From positions 1 through 64,000 of the forward strand of contig CAXMQS010000030.1 in NCBI GenBank assembly GCA_964195995.1: a stretch of DNA of 64,000 nucleotides. The letters are read 5' to 3'. Shown here piece after piece: positions 1 to 7,528 of this stretch; positions within the stretch are counted from its first letter, which is position 1, and each line of letters starts with the position of its first letter. Position numbers and translations under genes: made by a program. The notes under the pieces were generated by a model. The model worked only from the letters and a program-made list of their open reading frames with translations, searched no databases and was not told the DNA's origin. This stretch comes from CAXMQS01 sp964195995 (GTDB lineage Bacteria > Actinomycetota > Acidimicrobiia > Spongiisociales > JAOTWH01).

Positions 1-122
1 ACAACACCGAGATGGAGGTCGAGCTCATCGCTCCCATCGCCATGGATGAGGGCTTGCGCTTTGCCATCCGTGAGGGTGGACGCACTGTCGGCGCCGGTCG
101 TGTGACGAAGATCCTCGAGTAG
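1..122 (+). CDS. tuf: Elongation factor Tu, C-terminal end (partial)
   Basis: The frame read from position 3 gives the last 39 residues of EF-Tu before a TAG at 120-122. They include the domain III ending 'REGGRTVGAGRVTKILE', which is almost invariant in bacterial EF-Tu. EF-Tu is the GTPase that carries aminoacyl-tRNA to the ribosome. The gene begins outside the window. Its place just before rpsJ matches the usual str-S10 order, so it is probably co-transcribed with what follows. Confidence 0.95.
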   Translation, partial: NTEMEVELIAPIAMDEGLRFAIREGGRTVGAGRVTKILE

Positions 123-140
123 GAACAGAAAGCAGTACAG

Positions 141-452
141 ATGGCCGAAGAGCAGAAGATCAGGATCCGCCTCAAGGCGTACGACCACGAAGTGGTCGAC
201 GAGTCCGCGCGCAAGATCGCTGAGACGGTCGTGCGGACCCAGGCCAAGATCAAGGGCCCGATTCCCCTGCCGACCAAGATCCATCGCTATTGCGTGATCC
301 GCTCTCCGCACAAGGACAAGGACTCGCGGGAGCACTTCGAGATGCGGATTCACAAGCGCCTCATCGACATCCTCGAGCCGACCCCCAAGACAGTGGATTC
401 GCTCATGCGGCTGGACCTGCCCGCAGGGGTGGAAGTGGAGATCAAGCTGTGA
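141..452 (+). CDS. rpsJ: 30S ribosomal protein S10
   Basis: 103 residues, the normal length for S10. It opens 'KIRIRLKAYDH' after a short start and carries the conserved 'RSPHKDKDSREHFE' segment and a C-terminus ending in 'VEIKL'. S10 sits in the 30S head and also partners NusB in antitermination in bacteria where this was studied. It is the first gene of the S10 block, 18 bases after tuf. Its TGA overlaps the GTG start of rplC. Confidence 0.97.
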   Translation: MAEEQKIRIRLKAYDHEVVDESARKIAETVVRTQAKIKGPIPLPTKIHRYCVIRSPHKDKDSREHFEMRIHKRLIDILEPTPKTVDSLMRLDLPAGVEVEIKL

Positions 453-1303
453 TCAAGGCGTTGATGGCAGAGAAGCTGGGGATGACCCAGATCTTCGTGG
501 ACGACCGGGCCATCCCGGTCACGGTGCTGCGCGCCGGTCCTTGCCATGTCAGTCAGGTCAAGACGATGGAGCGCGACGGCTACACCGCCGTGCAGATGTC
601 GTTCGGTGAGATAAAGGCCAAATCCGTATCGAACCCGGCTGCCGGTCACTTCGCCAAGGCCGGCGTTCCAGCCGCACGCCACGTAACCGAGATCCGCCTG
701 GATGACATCTCCGAGGTCGAGGCCGGCCAGGAGATCACAGTCGGGCAGGTGTTCGAAGCCGGCATGACGGCAGATGTCACGGGGATAACCAAGGGCAAGG
801 GTTTCTCGGGAGTGATGAAGCGCCACAACTTCAAAGGTCAGCTAGCCAGCCACGGTGTTCACCGAGTGCATCGCAAGGGTGGATCTATCGGCGCCGCCTC
901 AACGCCCGGGCGCGTCTTCAAGGGAATGCCTATGGCGGGACGCCTGGGTAATGACCGCCAGACGGTGCTCAATCTCGAGGTCGTTGAGGTCGACCTCAAC
1001 GAAGGCCTGATCATGCTCAAGGGACCCGTTCCCGGCCGTGCCGGATCTGTCGTCATGTTGCGCCACGCTGTCAAGAAGCTTGACCAGGGCTTGCCAACTC
1101 CGCCCGTGGAGGAAGAGGTCGCCGAGGACGCCCCCGTGCCGGCCGAAGAGGCCGAGATGGTTGAGGAGGCGGCCGAGACCGAGGTCGCTGCAGAGGCTCC
1201 AGCTCCAGAGGCCAGTGAAGAGAAGCCTGAGCCGGCCCCTGAGGCCAGTAGCGAAGAGCCAGCCGAAGAGCCAGCTGCTGATGAGGAGCCATCTGATGGC
1301 TGA
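449..1303 (+). CDS. rplC: 50S ribosomal protein L3 with acidic C-terminal tail
   Basis: L3 binds near the 3' end of 23S rRNA and starts 50S assembly. Conserved segments are visible: 'MAEKLGMTQIF' near the N-terminus, 'GITKGKGFSGVMKRHNF' and 'SIGAASTPGRVFKG' in the central loop. I chose GTG at 449, which overlaps the rpsJ stop; ATG at 464 is possible. The L3 fold ends near residue 216. A tail of about 68 residues follows, nearly all Glu, Ala and Pro, which ordinary L3 (about 205-215 residues) lacks. Confidence 0.95.
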   Translation: MIKALMAEKLGMTQIFVDDRAIPVTVLRAGPCHVSQVKTMERDGYTAVQMSFGEIKAKSVSNPAAGHFAKAGVPAARHVTEIRLDDISEVEAGQEITVGQVFEAGMTADVTGITKGKGFSGVMKRHNFKGQLASHGVHRVHRKGGSIGAASTPGRVFKGMPMAGRLGNDRQTVLNLEVVEVDLNEGLIMLKGPVPGRAGSVVMLRHAVKKLDQGLPTPPVEEEVAEDAPVPAEEAEMVEEAAETEVAAEAPAPEASEEKPEPAPEASSEEPAEEPAADEEPSDG

Positions 1304-1976
1304 GAAGAAGCTGACCGCTCCTCTTTATGACGTCTCCGGTGCTACCAAGGGAACCGTCGATCTCGACGCCTCGATCTTCGGCATCGAGCCGAATCCCGAC
1401 GTTATGCACCAGGTGGTGACGGCCCAGCTCGGCGCCGCTCGCTCCGGTACTGCCAAGACCAAGACCCGATCCGAGGTCCGCGGTGGCGGTCGCAAGCCGT
1501 GGCGTCAAAAGGGTTTGGGCAGGGCACGACACGGGTCGATTCGCTCTCCCCAGTGGCGTGGCGGCGGCGTCACCTTTGGCCCGACGCCACGCAGCTACGC
1601 CGAGAGGACACCGAAGAAGATGAAGCGTTTGGCGCTTCGCAGCTCATTGTCCGCACGGGCCGCAGAGGACCAGGTGAGGGTCATCGAAGCTTTCGATTGG
1701 GCGGAACCCAAGACCAAGGCGGCGCGGGCGCTGTTGAGAGCCGTCGACTGTGGAGCGAAAGCCCTGGTCGTGCTCGGTCAACGTGACGCCGTGGCGGCCA
1801 AGTCATTCCGGAACCTTCCCACGGTCAATGTGCTCCTGTCCGGCCAACTCAATACGTACGACGTGCTGTGGGCGGACACCGTTGTGTTCGACAAGGGCGC
1901 ACTCCAGGCGCTGAGCGGCACCGCCTACGAAGTGACGAAGAGCGACTTCGTCAAAGAGGGGGATGAGGAAGAATGA
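1296..1976 (+). CDS. rplD: 50S ribosomal protein L4
   Basis: 226 residues starting at ATG 1296, overlapping the end of rplC by 8 bases. L4 lines the polypeptide exit tunnel; in E. coli it also represses its own operon. The tunnel-loop signature 'GGGRKPWRQKGLGRAR' and the following 'GSIRSPQWRGGG' are intact. The C-terminus is acidic ('KEGDEEE') but is not a long extension. It lies between rplC and rplW as expected for the S10 block. Confidence 0.96.
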   Translation: MAEKKLTAPLYDVSGATKGTVDLDASIFGIEPNPDVMHQVVTAQLGAARSGTAKTKTRSEVRGGGRKPWRQKGLGRARHGSIRSPQWRGGGVTFGPTPRSYAERTPKKMKRLALRSSLSARAAEDQVRVIEAFDWAEPKTKAARALLRAVDCGAKALVVLGQRDAVAAKSFRNLPTVNVLLSGQLNTYDVLWADTVVFDKGALQALSGTAYEVTKSDFVKEGDEEE

Positions 1977-2266
1977 AGACCAAAGACCCGCGCGACATCA
2001 TCTTTGCACCTGTTGTGTCTGAGAAGTCCTACGACCTCATCGAGGACGCCAATACCTACACCTTCCTCGTCGATCCTCGTTCCAACAAGACAGAGATCAA
2101 GCAGGCCATCGCTGAGATCTTCGATGTGAAAGTCGTCAACGTCAACGTCCAGACCCGCAAGGGCAAGGTCAAGAGAACTGGCTGGGTCACCGGCACCCGT
2201 AAGAGCGTCAAGAGGGCGCTGGTCAAGTTGGCCACGGGCGACTCAATCGACATTTTCGGAGTGTGA
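1973..2266 (+). CDS. rplW: 50S ribosomal protein L23
   Basis: 97 residues, standard for bacterial L23. It begins 'MKTKDPRDIIFAPVVSEKS', contains the 'VDPRSNKTEIKQAIAEIF' helix, and has the basic loop 'RKGKVKRTGWVTG'. L23 sits at the mouth of the exit tunnel and docks trigger factor, SRP and the translocon. The ATG overlaps the rplD stop by 4 bases (ATGA), suggesting translational coupling. Confidence 0.96.
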   Translation: MKTKDPRDIIFAPVVSEKSYDLIEDANTYTFLVDPRSNKTEIKQAIAEIFDVKVVNVNVQTRKGKVKRTGWVTGTRKSVKRALVKLATGDSIDIFGV

Positions 2267-2271
2267 GGTAG

Positions 2272-3102
2272 ATGCCAGTACGCAAGCGCAAACCGACGTC
2301 TCCGGGCCGCCGTTTCCAAACGGTGGCCGACTTCAGCGAGATCACGAAGGCAAAGCCCGAGAAGTCGCTGACGAGCGGTAAGACGCGATCGAGCGGGCGC
2401 AATAACCACGGGCGCATCACATCTCGCCATCGAGGTGGCGGGCACAAGCGCCTCTATCGCGAGATCGATTTCCGTCGCAACAAGGACGGCATCCCCGCCA
2501 AGGTGGCGAGCATCGAGTACGACCCCAATCGGAACTCCCGCATCGCCCTCCTCAACTATGCCGACGGTGAGAAGCGCTACATCATCGCACCCCTCGGCGT
2601 GAAGGTCGGCGACCAGCTGATGTCCGGCTCGTCTTCGGATATCCGACCGGGGAACGCCCTTCCCCTTCGCAACATACCTGCGGGCACGATGGTGCACGGA
2701 GTTGAGCTGCGCCCCGGCGGCGGAGCCAAGATGGGCCGCTCTGCCGGCACCGCCATTCAGCTCATGTCGAAAGAGAGCGGCAATGCACTGTTGCGTCTGC
2801 CATCAGGCGAGATGCGGTTGGTCGCCCTCGACTGTCGAGCGACGATCGGCCAGGTCGGCAATCCCGAGGCAGAGCTCATCAAGGTGGGCAAGGCCGGCCG
2901 CAGTCGCTGGCAGGGCAAGCGCCCGCAGAGCCGCGGCGTCGCCATGAACCCCGTTGACCACCCACTTGGTGGCGGCGAGGGCAAGAGTTCAGGCGGTCGC
3001 CACCCCGTCAGTCCGTGGGGCAAACCCGAGGGCCGGACCCGCCGCAAGAACAAGGCGAGCGACAAGATGATCGTCCGTCGCCGCACCAAGAAGGGCAGGT
3101 AG
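2272..3102 (+). CDS. rplB: 50S ribosomal protein L2
   Basis: 276 residues, full length. L2 contacts 23S rRNA close to the peptidyl-transferase centre and bridges to 16S rRNA. The N-terminal half has 'GRNNHGRITSRHRGGGHKR'. The C-terminal half has the conserved 'NPVDHPLGGGEGKSSGGRH', which contains the His studied in peptide-bond formation. The gene follows rplW by 5 bases and precedes rpsS by 2 bases. Confidence 0.97.
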   Translation: MPVRKRKPTSPGRRFQTVADFSEITKAKPEKSLTSGKTRSSGRNNHGRITSRHRGGGHKRLYREIDFRRNKDGIPAKVASIEYDPNRNSRIALLNYADGEKRYIIAPLGVKVGDQLMSGSSSDIRPGNALPLRNIPAGTMVHGVELRPGGGAKMGRSAGTAIQLMSKESGNALLRLPSGEMRLVALDCRATIGQVGNPEAELIKVGKAGRSRWQGKRPQSRGVAMNPVDHPLGGGEGKSSGGRHPVSPWGKPEGRTRRKNKASDKMIVRRRTKKGR

Positions 3103-3104
3103 TC

Positions 3105-3386
3105 ATGGGCCGTAGCCTCAAGAAGGGTCCGTTCGTGGACGAACACCTGCTCAAGAAGGTCGACGCTGCCCAGAAATCTGGGGACAAGCGAGTCATCAAG
3201 ACCTGGAGTCGGCGCTCGACCGTAATCCCGGAGATGGTTGGGTTGACGCTCGCCGTGCACGACGGTCGCAAGCACGTTCCGGTCTACATCACCGAGTCCA
3301 TGGTCGGACACAAGCTGGGCGAATTCGCAGGGACCCGGACATTCCGCGGTCATGCCGGCGGGGAAAGGGCTGCACGCAGGACATGA
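3105..3386 (+). CDS. rpsS: 30S ribosomal protein S19
   Basis: 93 residues. The start ATG 3105 gives the family opening 'MGRSLKKGPFVDEHLLKK'. The middle carries 'IKTWSRRSTVIPEMVG' and the end 'KLGEFAGTRTFRGH', all typical of S19, which pairs with S13 in the 30S head and contacts 5S/23S bridges. An in-frame upstream ATG lies within rplB and is rejected because it would add non-S19 residues. The stop overlaps the rplV start by 4 bases. Confidence 0.96.
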   Translation: MGRSLKKGPFVDEHLLKKVDAAQKSGDKRVIKTWSRRSTVIPEMVGLTLAVHDGRKHVPVYITESMVGHKLGEFAGTRTFRGHAGGERAARRT

Positions 3387-3745
3387 ACGTTCACGCCAAA
3401 GCTCGTTTCGTTCGCCAGTCGCCATCAAAGGTTCGCCAGGTGCTCGACCTCGTACGAGGTCGTCACGTGCCTGAGGCCCTGACGGTGCTCGATTTCGCCA
3501 ACCGGCGCGCCGCCGATCCGGTGCGGAAACTGCTCGAGTCGGCTGTCGCCAACGCTGAGCACAATTTCGCACTCAGCGCCAGCGAGCTAACCGTCCAAAA
3601 AGCCTTCGCCGACGAGGGCCCGACCCTCAAGCGCTTTCGCCCCCGCGCTCGTGGCCGCGCCGGATCGATTCATAAGCAGACCAGTCACATAACGATCGTG
3701 CTTAGCGATGGGCGAGAAGCCATCGAGCCAGGAGAGGAGGCCTGA
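3383..3745 (+). CDS. rplV: 50S ribosomal protein L22
   Basis: 120 residues. The N-terminal 'FVRQSPSKVRQVLDLVRGR' and the beta-hairpin region 'LKRFRPRARGRAGSIHKQ' are diagnostic. The hairpin reaches into the exit tunnel, and in other bacteria changes there affect macrolide sensitivity. It overlaps rpsS upstream (ATGA) and rpsC downstream (TGATG), so it is translated as part of a tight chain. Confidence 0.96.
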   Translation: MNVHAKARFVRQSPSKVRQVLDLVRGRHVPEALTVLDFANRRAADPVRKLLESAVANAEHNFALSASELTVQKAFADEGPTLKRFRPRARGRAGSIHKQTSHITIVLSDGREAIEPGEEA

Positions 3746-4821
3746 TGGGCCAGAAGATCCACCCCTACGGGTTGCGCCTCGGCATCGTCACGGACTGGAA
3801 GTCTCGTTGGTACAGCGAAAAGGACTACGCCGACAACGTGGTCTCGGATGCCCACGTTCGTGACTTCCTGAACGGCGAGCTGGAGCGAGGAGCCATCAGC
3901 CGCATCGATATCGAGCGGATCGGCGACAAGAAGATCCAGATCGACGTGCACACCGCGCGACCCGGAGTTGTCATCGGGCGAAGTGGCACCGAGGCCGAGC
4001 GACTGCGCACGGCTCTCGAGATCATCACAGATCGCCAGGTCAAGTTCAACGTCATCGAGGTGAAGAACGCCGAGACAGACGCTCAGTTGCTGGCGAGGGG
4101 TATCGCAGATCAGTTGCAGGGGCGGGTCTCGTTCCGGCGAGCCATGAAGCGTGCCATTCAGACAGCCATGAAGGCCGGCGCTCAAGGCGTACGCGTGCAA
4201 TGCTCGGGCCGTCTCGGCGGTTCCGACATGGGCCGACGAGAGTGGTATCGCGAGGGCAGAGTGCCCCTGCACACTCTGCGCGCCGATGTCGACTACGGCG
4301 CCGCCACGGCTCGCACGACCGTCGGCGCCATCGGGGTCAAGGTTTGGGTCTACAAGGGCGACGTGCTGCCATCGCTGGCCGCAACCCGCGAGAAGATCGC
4401 CGCCGAAGCCGCACTTGCTACCGGTGGGCCTTCGGGACGCACTTTGCCTGCCAAGGCCAGGGTTGAAGCCAAAGCGGGGGAGACGCCCGGGAAGCGCCTC
4501 ATCGAGGCTGGTGGCGGTAAGCGGCTCGTCGAAGCCGGCGGCGGTAAGCGCCTCGTCGAGGCCGGAGGCGGCCGCAAGATGACCGCTGGTGAAGCCAAGA
4601 GCGAGTTCGTTGCGGCTCGGGAGGAGATGACGGCAGAGGAGAAGGCTGCGGCTGATCTGAAGGCGGCGGAGGCCACCGACGCTTCCGACGCGGTCACCCC
4701 AGAAAACGAAGCCAACACCGAGACTCCGACCGCCGCTGAGCCTGAAGCCGCAGAGACCGAAGCCACAGAGACAGCTGAAGCAGCCACGACGGACACTGAC
4801 GACGCTGGAAGTGAGAGTTAG
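3745..4821 (+). CDS. rpsC: 30S ribosomal protein S3 with long C-terminal extension
   Basis: 358 residues, where bacterial S3 is usually 210-280. Residues 1-212 are ordinary S3: 'MGQKIHPYGLRLGI' start, KH-domain loop 'VIGRSGTEAERLR', and the mRNA-entry segment 'SGRLGGSDMGRREW'. S3 forms part of the 30S mRNA entry tunnel. The remaining 146 residues are an extension. It starts with basic and mixed sequence, includes three perfect-length copies of KRL(I/V)EAGGG (bases 4492-4572), and ends in a stretch almost wholly Ala, Glu and Thr. Confidence 0.95.
   Translation: MGQKIHPYGLRLGIVTDWKSRWYSEKDYADNVVSDAHVRDFLNGELERGAISRIDIERIGDKKIQIDVHTARPGVVIGRSGTEAERLRTALEIITDRQVKFNVIEVKNAETDAQLLARGIADQLQGRVSFRRAMKRAIQTAMKAGAQGVRVQCSGRLGGSDMGRREWYREGRVPLHTLRADVDYGAATARTTVGAIGVKVWVYKGDVLPSLAATREKIAAEAALATGGPSGRTLPAKARVEAKAGETPGKRLIEAGGGKRLVEAGGGKRLVEAGGGRKMTAGEAKSEFVAAREEMTAEEKAAADLKAAEATDASDAVTPENEANTETPTAAEPEAAETEATETAEAATTDTDDAGSES
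4492..4572 (+). repeat. Three tandem 27-bp units inside rpsC
   Basis: Units at 4492-4518, 4519-4545 and 4546-4572 each encode Lys-Arg-Leu-(Ile/Val)-Glu-Ala-Gly-Gly-Gly. The DNA copies differ mostly at third codon positions, so the peptide repeat looks selected or old rather than freshly duplicated. It lies at the junction between the S3 core and its acidic tail. Confidence 0.9.
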
Positions 4822-4827
4822 CCCGCC

Positions 4828-5241
4828 ATGTTGATGCCGAAGCGCACCAAGTATCGCCGTGTTCATCGCGGACGCCGCAAGGGATATGCCAAGGGTGGCA
4901 CCCGCGTGTCCTTCGGTGACTATGGCCTGCAGTCGATTGAGCCTGGATGGATCACCGCCCGCCAGATAGAAGCCGCTCGTGTCGCCATGACCCGCCACAT
5001 CAAGCGTGGCGGCAAGGTGTGGATCAACATCTTTCCCGACAAACCCGTCACCGAGAAGCCGGCCGAGACCCGAATGGGGTCCGGCAAGGGCACCCCGGAG
5101 TACTGGGTCGCCGTTGTCAAGCCCGGCCGCGTGATGTTCGAAATGTCAGGCGTTACCGAAGATCTGGCCCGAGAGGCGCTACGCCTGGCGGCCAACAAGC
5201 TCCCGGTTCAGACGAAGTTCGTTGCCAGGGAGGAAGCATGA
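4828..5241 (+). CDS. rplP: 50S ribosomal protein L16
   Basis: 137 residues. It starts 'MLMPKRTKYRRVHRGR' and contains 'RMGSGKGTPEYWVAVV', the segment that reaches toward the peptidyl-transferase centre and A-site tRNA. ATG 4828 is chosen over the second Met because family members begin with two residues before PKRTK. It follows rpsC by 6 bases and overlaps the rpmC start by 4. Confidence 0.96.
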   Translation: MLMPKRTKYRRVHRGRRKGYAKGGTRVSFGDYGLQSIEPGWITARQIEAARVAMTRHIKRGGKVWINIFPDKPVTEKPAETRMGSGKGTPEYWVAVVKPGRVMFEMSGVTEDLAREALRLAANKLPVQTKFVAREEA

Positions 5242-5459
5242 AAGCTGCCGAGCTCACAGGCTTGCGATATCGCGAACTCGAGGATCGCCTGGCGGAGACG
5301 AAGGAGGAGTACTTCAACCTTCGCTTCCAGATGGCGACCAATCAGCTCGACAACACTGCGAGGCTGCGAGATCTACGTCGCGACATCGCTCGTATCAACA
5401 CCGTGATGCGAGCACAAGAGATCGATGCCTTCTACCGCGAAGCGAAGGATGAGGGATGA
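5238..5459 (+). CDS. rpmC: 50S ribosomal protein L29
   Basis: 73 residues starting at ATG 5238, overlapping the rplP stop. Typical L29 features are the opening 'MKAAELTGLRYRELEDRL', the 'LFNLRFQ'-like segment (here 'YFNLRFQMATNQLDN') and a helical C-terminus 'RRDIARINTVMR'. L29 is a two-helix protein near the exit tunnel. The short acidic tail after residue 65 is minor. Confidence 0.95.
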   Translation: MKAAELTGLRYRELEDRLAETKEEYFNLRFQMATNQLDNTARLRDLRRDIARINTVMRAQEIDAFYREAKDEG

Positions 5460-5713
5460 CTGACCGAGCTAAACGCAAAGAACGAACCGGGGTCGTGACT
5501 TCCGACGCCCGCGACAAGACGATCACGATTCAGGTGACGGCGTCGAAGAAGCATCCCCGTTACGACAAGGTCGTGCCGTCGCGGACCCGTCTCCATGTTC
5601 ATGACGAGAACAACGATGCCAAGCGGGGCGACCTCGTTCGGGTCGCTGAAACGCGACCCCTGTCGAAGACCAAGAAGTGGCGGCTCGTCGAAGTAGTGGA
5701 GCGTGCCAGATGA
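5456..5713 (+). CDS. rpsQ: 30S ribosomal protein S17
   Basis: 85 residues, normal length. It contains 'RTGVVTSDARDKTITIQV' and 'KKHPRYDKVVPSRTRLHVHD', the OB-fold strands that bind 16S rRNA early in 30S assembly. It overlaps rpmC (ATGA) and rplN (ATGA). No unusual features are seen. Confidence 0.96.
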   Translation: MTDRAKRKERTGVVTSDARDKTITIQVTASKKHPRYDKVVPSRTRLHVHDENNDAKRGDLVRVAETRPLSKTKKWRLVEVVERAR

Positions 5714-6078
5714 TCCAACAGGAGAGCCGGCTCAAGGTGGCCGACAACTCGGGAGCCCGCGAGGTGCTGTGCATCAACGTGCTCGGAGGGTCTGGCCGCC
5801 GCTACGCCTACGTTGGAGACGTCATCGTCGCTGCCGTTAAGGACGCCGTGCCCGGTGGCACCGTCAAGAAGGGCGAGGTTGTCAGGGCCGTCGTCGTCAG
5901 AACTCGCAAGGAGAGTCGCCGAGTCGACGGCAGCTACATCCGTTTCGATGACAACGCCTGCGTCATCATCAACGATCAGCAGCAGCCACGAGGCACCCGC
6001 ATCTTCGGGCCCGTCGGCCGTGAGCTCCGAGAGAAGAAGTTCATGCGCATCGTTTCGCTGGCGCCGGAGGTCTTGTGA
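5710..6078 (+). CDS. rplN: 50S ribosomal protein L14
   Basis: 122 residues, exactly the family length. It begins 'MIQQESRLKVADNSGAR' and ends 'EKKFMRIVSLAPEVL', both near-invariant in L14. The start ATG 5710 overlaps the rpsQ stop by 4 bases; an upstream in-frame start would add foreign residues. L14 lies at the subunit interface and is the docking site of the silencing factor RsfS. Confidence 0.97.
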   Translation: MIQQESRLKVADNSGAREVLCINVLGGSGRRYAYVGDVIVAAVKDAVPGGTVKKGEVVRAVVVRTRKESRRVDGSYIRFDDNACVIINDQQQPRGTRIFGPVGRELREKKFMRIVSLAPEVL

Positions 6079-6383
6079 TGCGTCTCAAGACCGGAGACAA
6101 CGTGATGGTCATCGCCGGCAAGGACGCCGGCAAGGAAGGCCGCGTCGCCCGCGTTCTGAACAAGAAGGGCAAGATCATCGTCGAGGGAGTGAACACCGCG
6201 AAGCGTCACCAGGCTCCTTCTGGCCAGACGATGCAGGGTGGGATCATCGACAAGGACATGCCGATCGATGCGTCCAACGTCATGTTGATGTGCGAGACAG
6301 ACGGGCCGGTGCGGTCCCGCGCTGAGATCGATGCCGATGGTGTCAAGCGGCGAGTGTGCGTCAAGTGTGGAGCAGACCTATGA
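6078..6383 (+). CDS. rplX: 50S ribosomal protein L24
   Basis: 101 residues from ATG 6078, which overlaps the rplN TGA by one base; a GTG three bases earlier is equally readable. The KOW motif 'VIAGKDAGKEGRVARVLN' is near the N-terminus, followed by 'EGVNTAKRH'. The C-terminal segment contains a CVKCG pair in 'RVCVKCGADL', a zinc-ribbon-like remnant seen in many L24 proteins. L24 is an early 50S assembly initiator. Confidence 0.95.
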   Translation: MRLKTGDNVMVIAGKDAGKEGRVARVLNKKGKIIVEGVNTAKRHQAPSGQTMQGGIIDKDMPIDASNVMLMCETDGPVRSRAEIDADGVKRRVCVKCGADL

Positions 6384-6943
6384 GTGACATGCCCCGTTTG
6401 AAGAAGCAGTACCACGACAAGATCCGTGACAAGCTGCGTACCGAGCTCGGTCTCACCAACGACATGTTGATCCCGCGACTCGAAAAGATCGTCGTCAACA
6501 TGGGCGTTGGCGATGCGGTCGCTGATGCCAAGTTGGTAGACGCCGCCGTAGTCGACCTTGCCACCATCACCGGCCAGAAGCCAAAGGTCAACCGAGCTCG
6601 CAAGTCCATCGCCAACTTCAAGCTGCGAGAAGGAATGCCAATCGGCGCCTCCGTTACAATGCGGGGCGACCGGATGTGGGAGTTCTTCGATCGTCTGGTC
6701 GCAATCGCCATTCCCCGTGTGCGTGACTTCCGCGGTCTCAACCCGAAGTCCTTCGACGGGCGTGGCAACTACACCTTCGGGGTAACGGAGCAGTTGATCT
6801 TCCCCGAGGTTGACTTCGACTCGGTAGTGAAGGTGCGCGGCATGGACATCACGATTTGCACAACGGCGAACGACGACGACGGAGGAAGGGCGCTGCTTAC
6901 GGCGTTTGGATTCCCCTTCCGTCGACAGGAAGCAGGAGTCTGA
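6380..6943 (+). CDS. rplE: 50S ribosomal protein L5
   Basis: 187 residues from ATG 6380. Conserved blocks are 'LEKIVVNMGVGDA', 'GQKPKVNRARKSIANFKLR', 'IPRVRDFRGL' and 'GNYTFGVTEQLIFPEVDFD'. L5 binds 5S rRNA and contacts P-site tRNA. It overlaps rplX by 4 bases and is followed after one base by rpsN, the usual spc-block order. Confidence 0.96.
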   Translation: MSDMPRLKKQYHDKIRDKLRTELGLTNDMLIPRLEKIVVNMGVGDAVADAKLVDAAVVDLATITGQKPKVNRARKSIANFKLREGMPIGASVTMRGDRMWEFFDRLVAIAIPRVRDFRGLNPKSFDGRGNYTFGVTEQLIFPEVDFDSVVKVRGMDITICTTANDDDGGRALLTAFGFPFRRQEAGV

Positions 6944-6944
6944 C

Positions 6945-7130
6945 ATGGCCAAGAAGTCGCTGATCGCCAAGGCCAACCGCAAGCCCAAGTACGCAGTGCG
7001 GGCCTACAACCGCTGCCGGCGTTGTGGCCGCCCCCGCGCCTACATGCGAAAGTTCGGTATGTGCCGTCTCTGCATGCGCCAGCTCGCCCATCGCGGCGAA
7101 CTGCCGGGTGTCCGAAAGGCTTCGTGGTAA
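6945..7130 (+). CDS. rpsN: 30S ribosomal protein S14, zinc-binding type Z
   Basis: 61 residues. This is the short S14 form with two CXXC pairs, CRRC and CRLC, spaced as in zinc-ribbon S14 (S14p/S29e). The start ATG 6945 gives 'MAKKSLIAKANRKPKYAVR'. The zinc form is standard in Actinobacteria and Bacillota, whereas Proteobacteria use the longer zinc-free form. No second copy is visible in this window. Confidence 0.96.
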   Translation: MAKKSLIAKANRKPKYAVRAYNRCRRCGRPRAYMRKFGMCRLCMRQLAHRGELPGVRKASW

Positions 7131-7132
7131 TC

Positions 7133-7528
7133 ATGATGACCGACCCCATCGCCGACATGCTCACCCGCATCCGCAACGCTGTCGCGGTCGTCAAGCCCGA
7201 TGTCACCATGCCGAGCTCGAAGATGCGAGTCAGCCTCGCCAAGATCCTCGCCGACGAGGGCTACCTCGACGGCTATGAGGTGATCGAGGACGGCAGCCAT
7301 TCCGCCCTCAAGGTGGATCTGCGTTACACGCCGGAGCGAACAACCGTCATCCAGGGCCTACGCCGGATCTCGACTCCTGGCGGTCGCGTCTATCGCTCGT
7401 CGACCGAGCTACCGCGCGTGCAGGGCGGACTGGGTGTTGCCATCATTTCGACCTCCAAGGGTCTCATGGCGGACCGCGATGCTCGTCGCGAGGGCATCGG
7501 CGGAGAGATCATCTGTGAGGTGTGGTAA
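7133..7528 (+). CDS. rpsH: 30S ribosomal protein S8
   Basis: 131 residues from ATG 7133 (ATG 7136 would remove one Met). It begins 'MTDPIADMLTRIRNA' and ends 'DARREGIGGEIICEVW', the RNA-binding tail of S8. S8 binds helix 21 of 16S rRNA and in E. coli represses the spc operon. Its TAA overlaps the rplF ATG (TAATG). Confidence 0.96.
   Translation: MMTDPIADMLTRIRNAVAVVKPDVTMPSSKMRVSLAKILADEGYLDGYEVIEDGSHSALKVDLRYTPERTTVIQGLRRISTPGGRVYRSSTELPRVQGGLGVAIISTSKGLMADRDARREGIGGEIICEVW

Noticed and set aside
3685..4998. Minus-strand open frame of 437 codons opposite rpsC
   Set aside because: It mirrors the Ala/Glu codon-rich rpsC tail and has no recognisable domain or start context.
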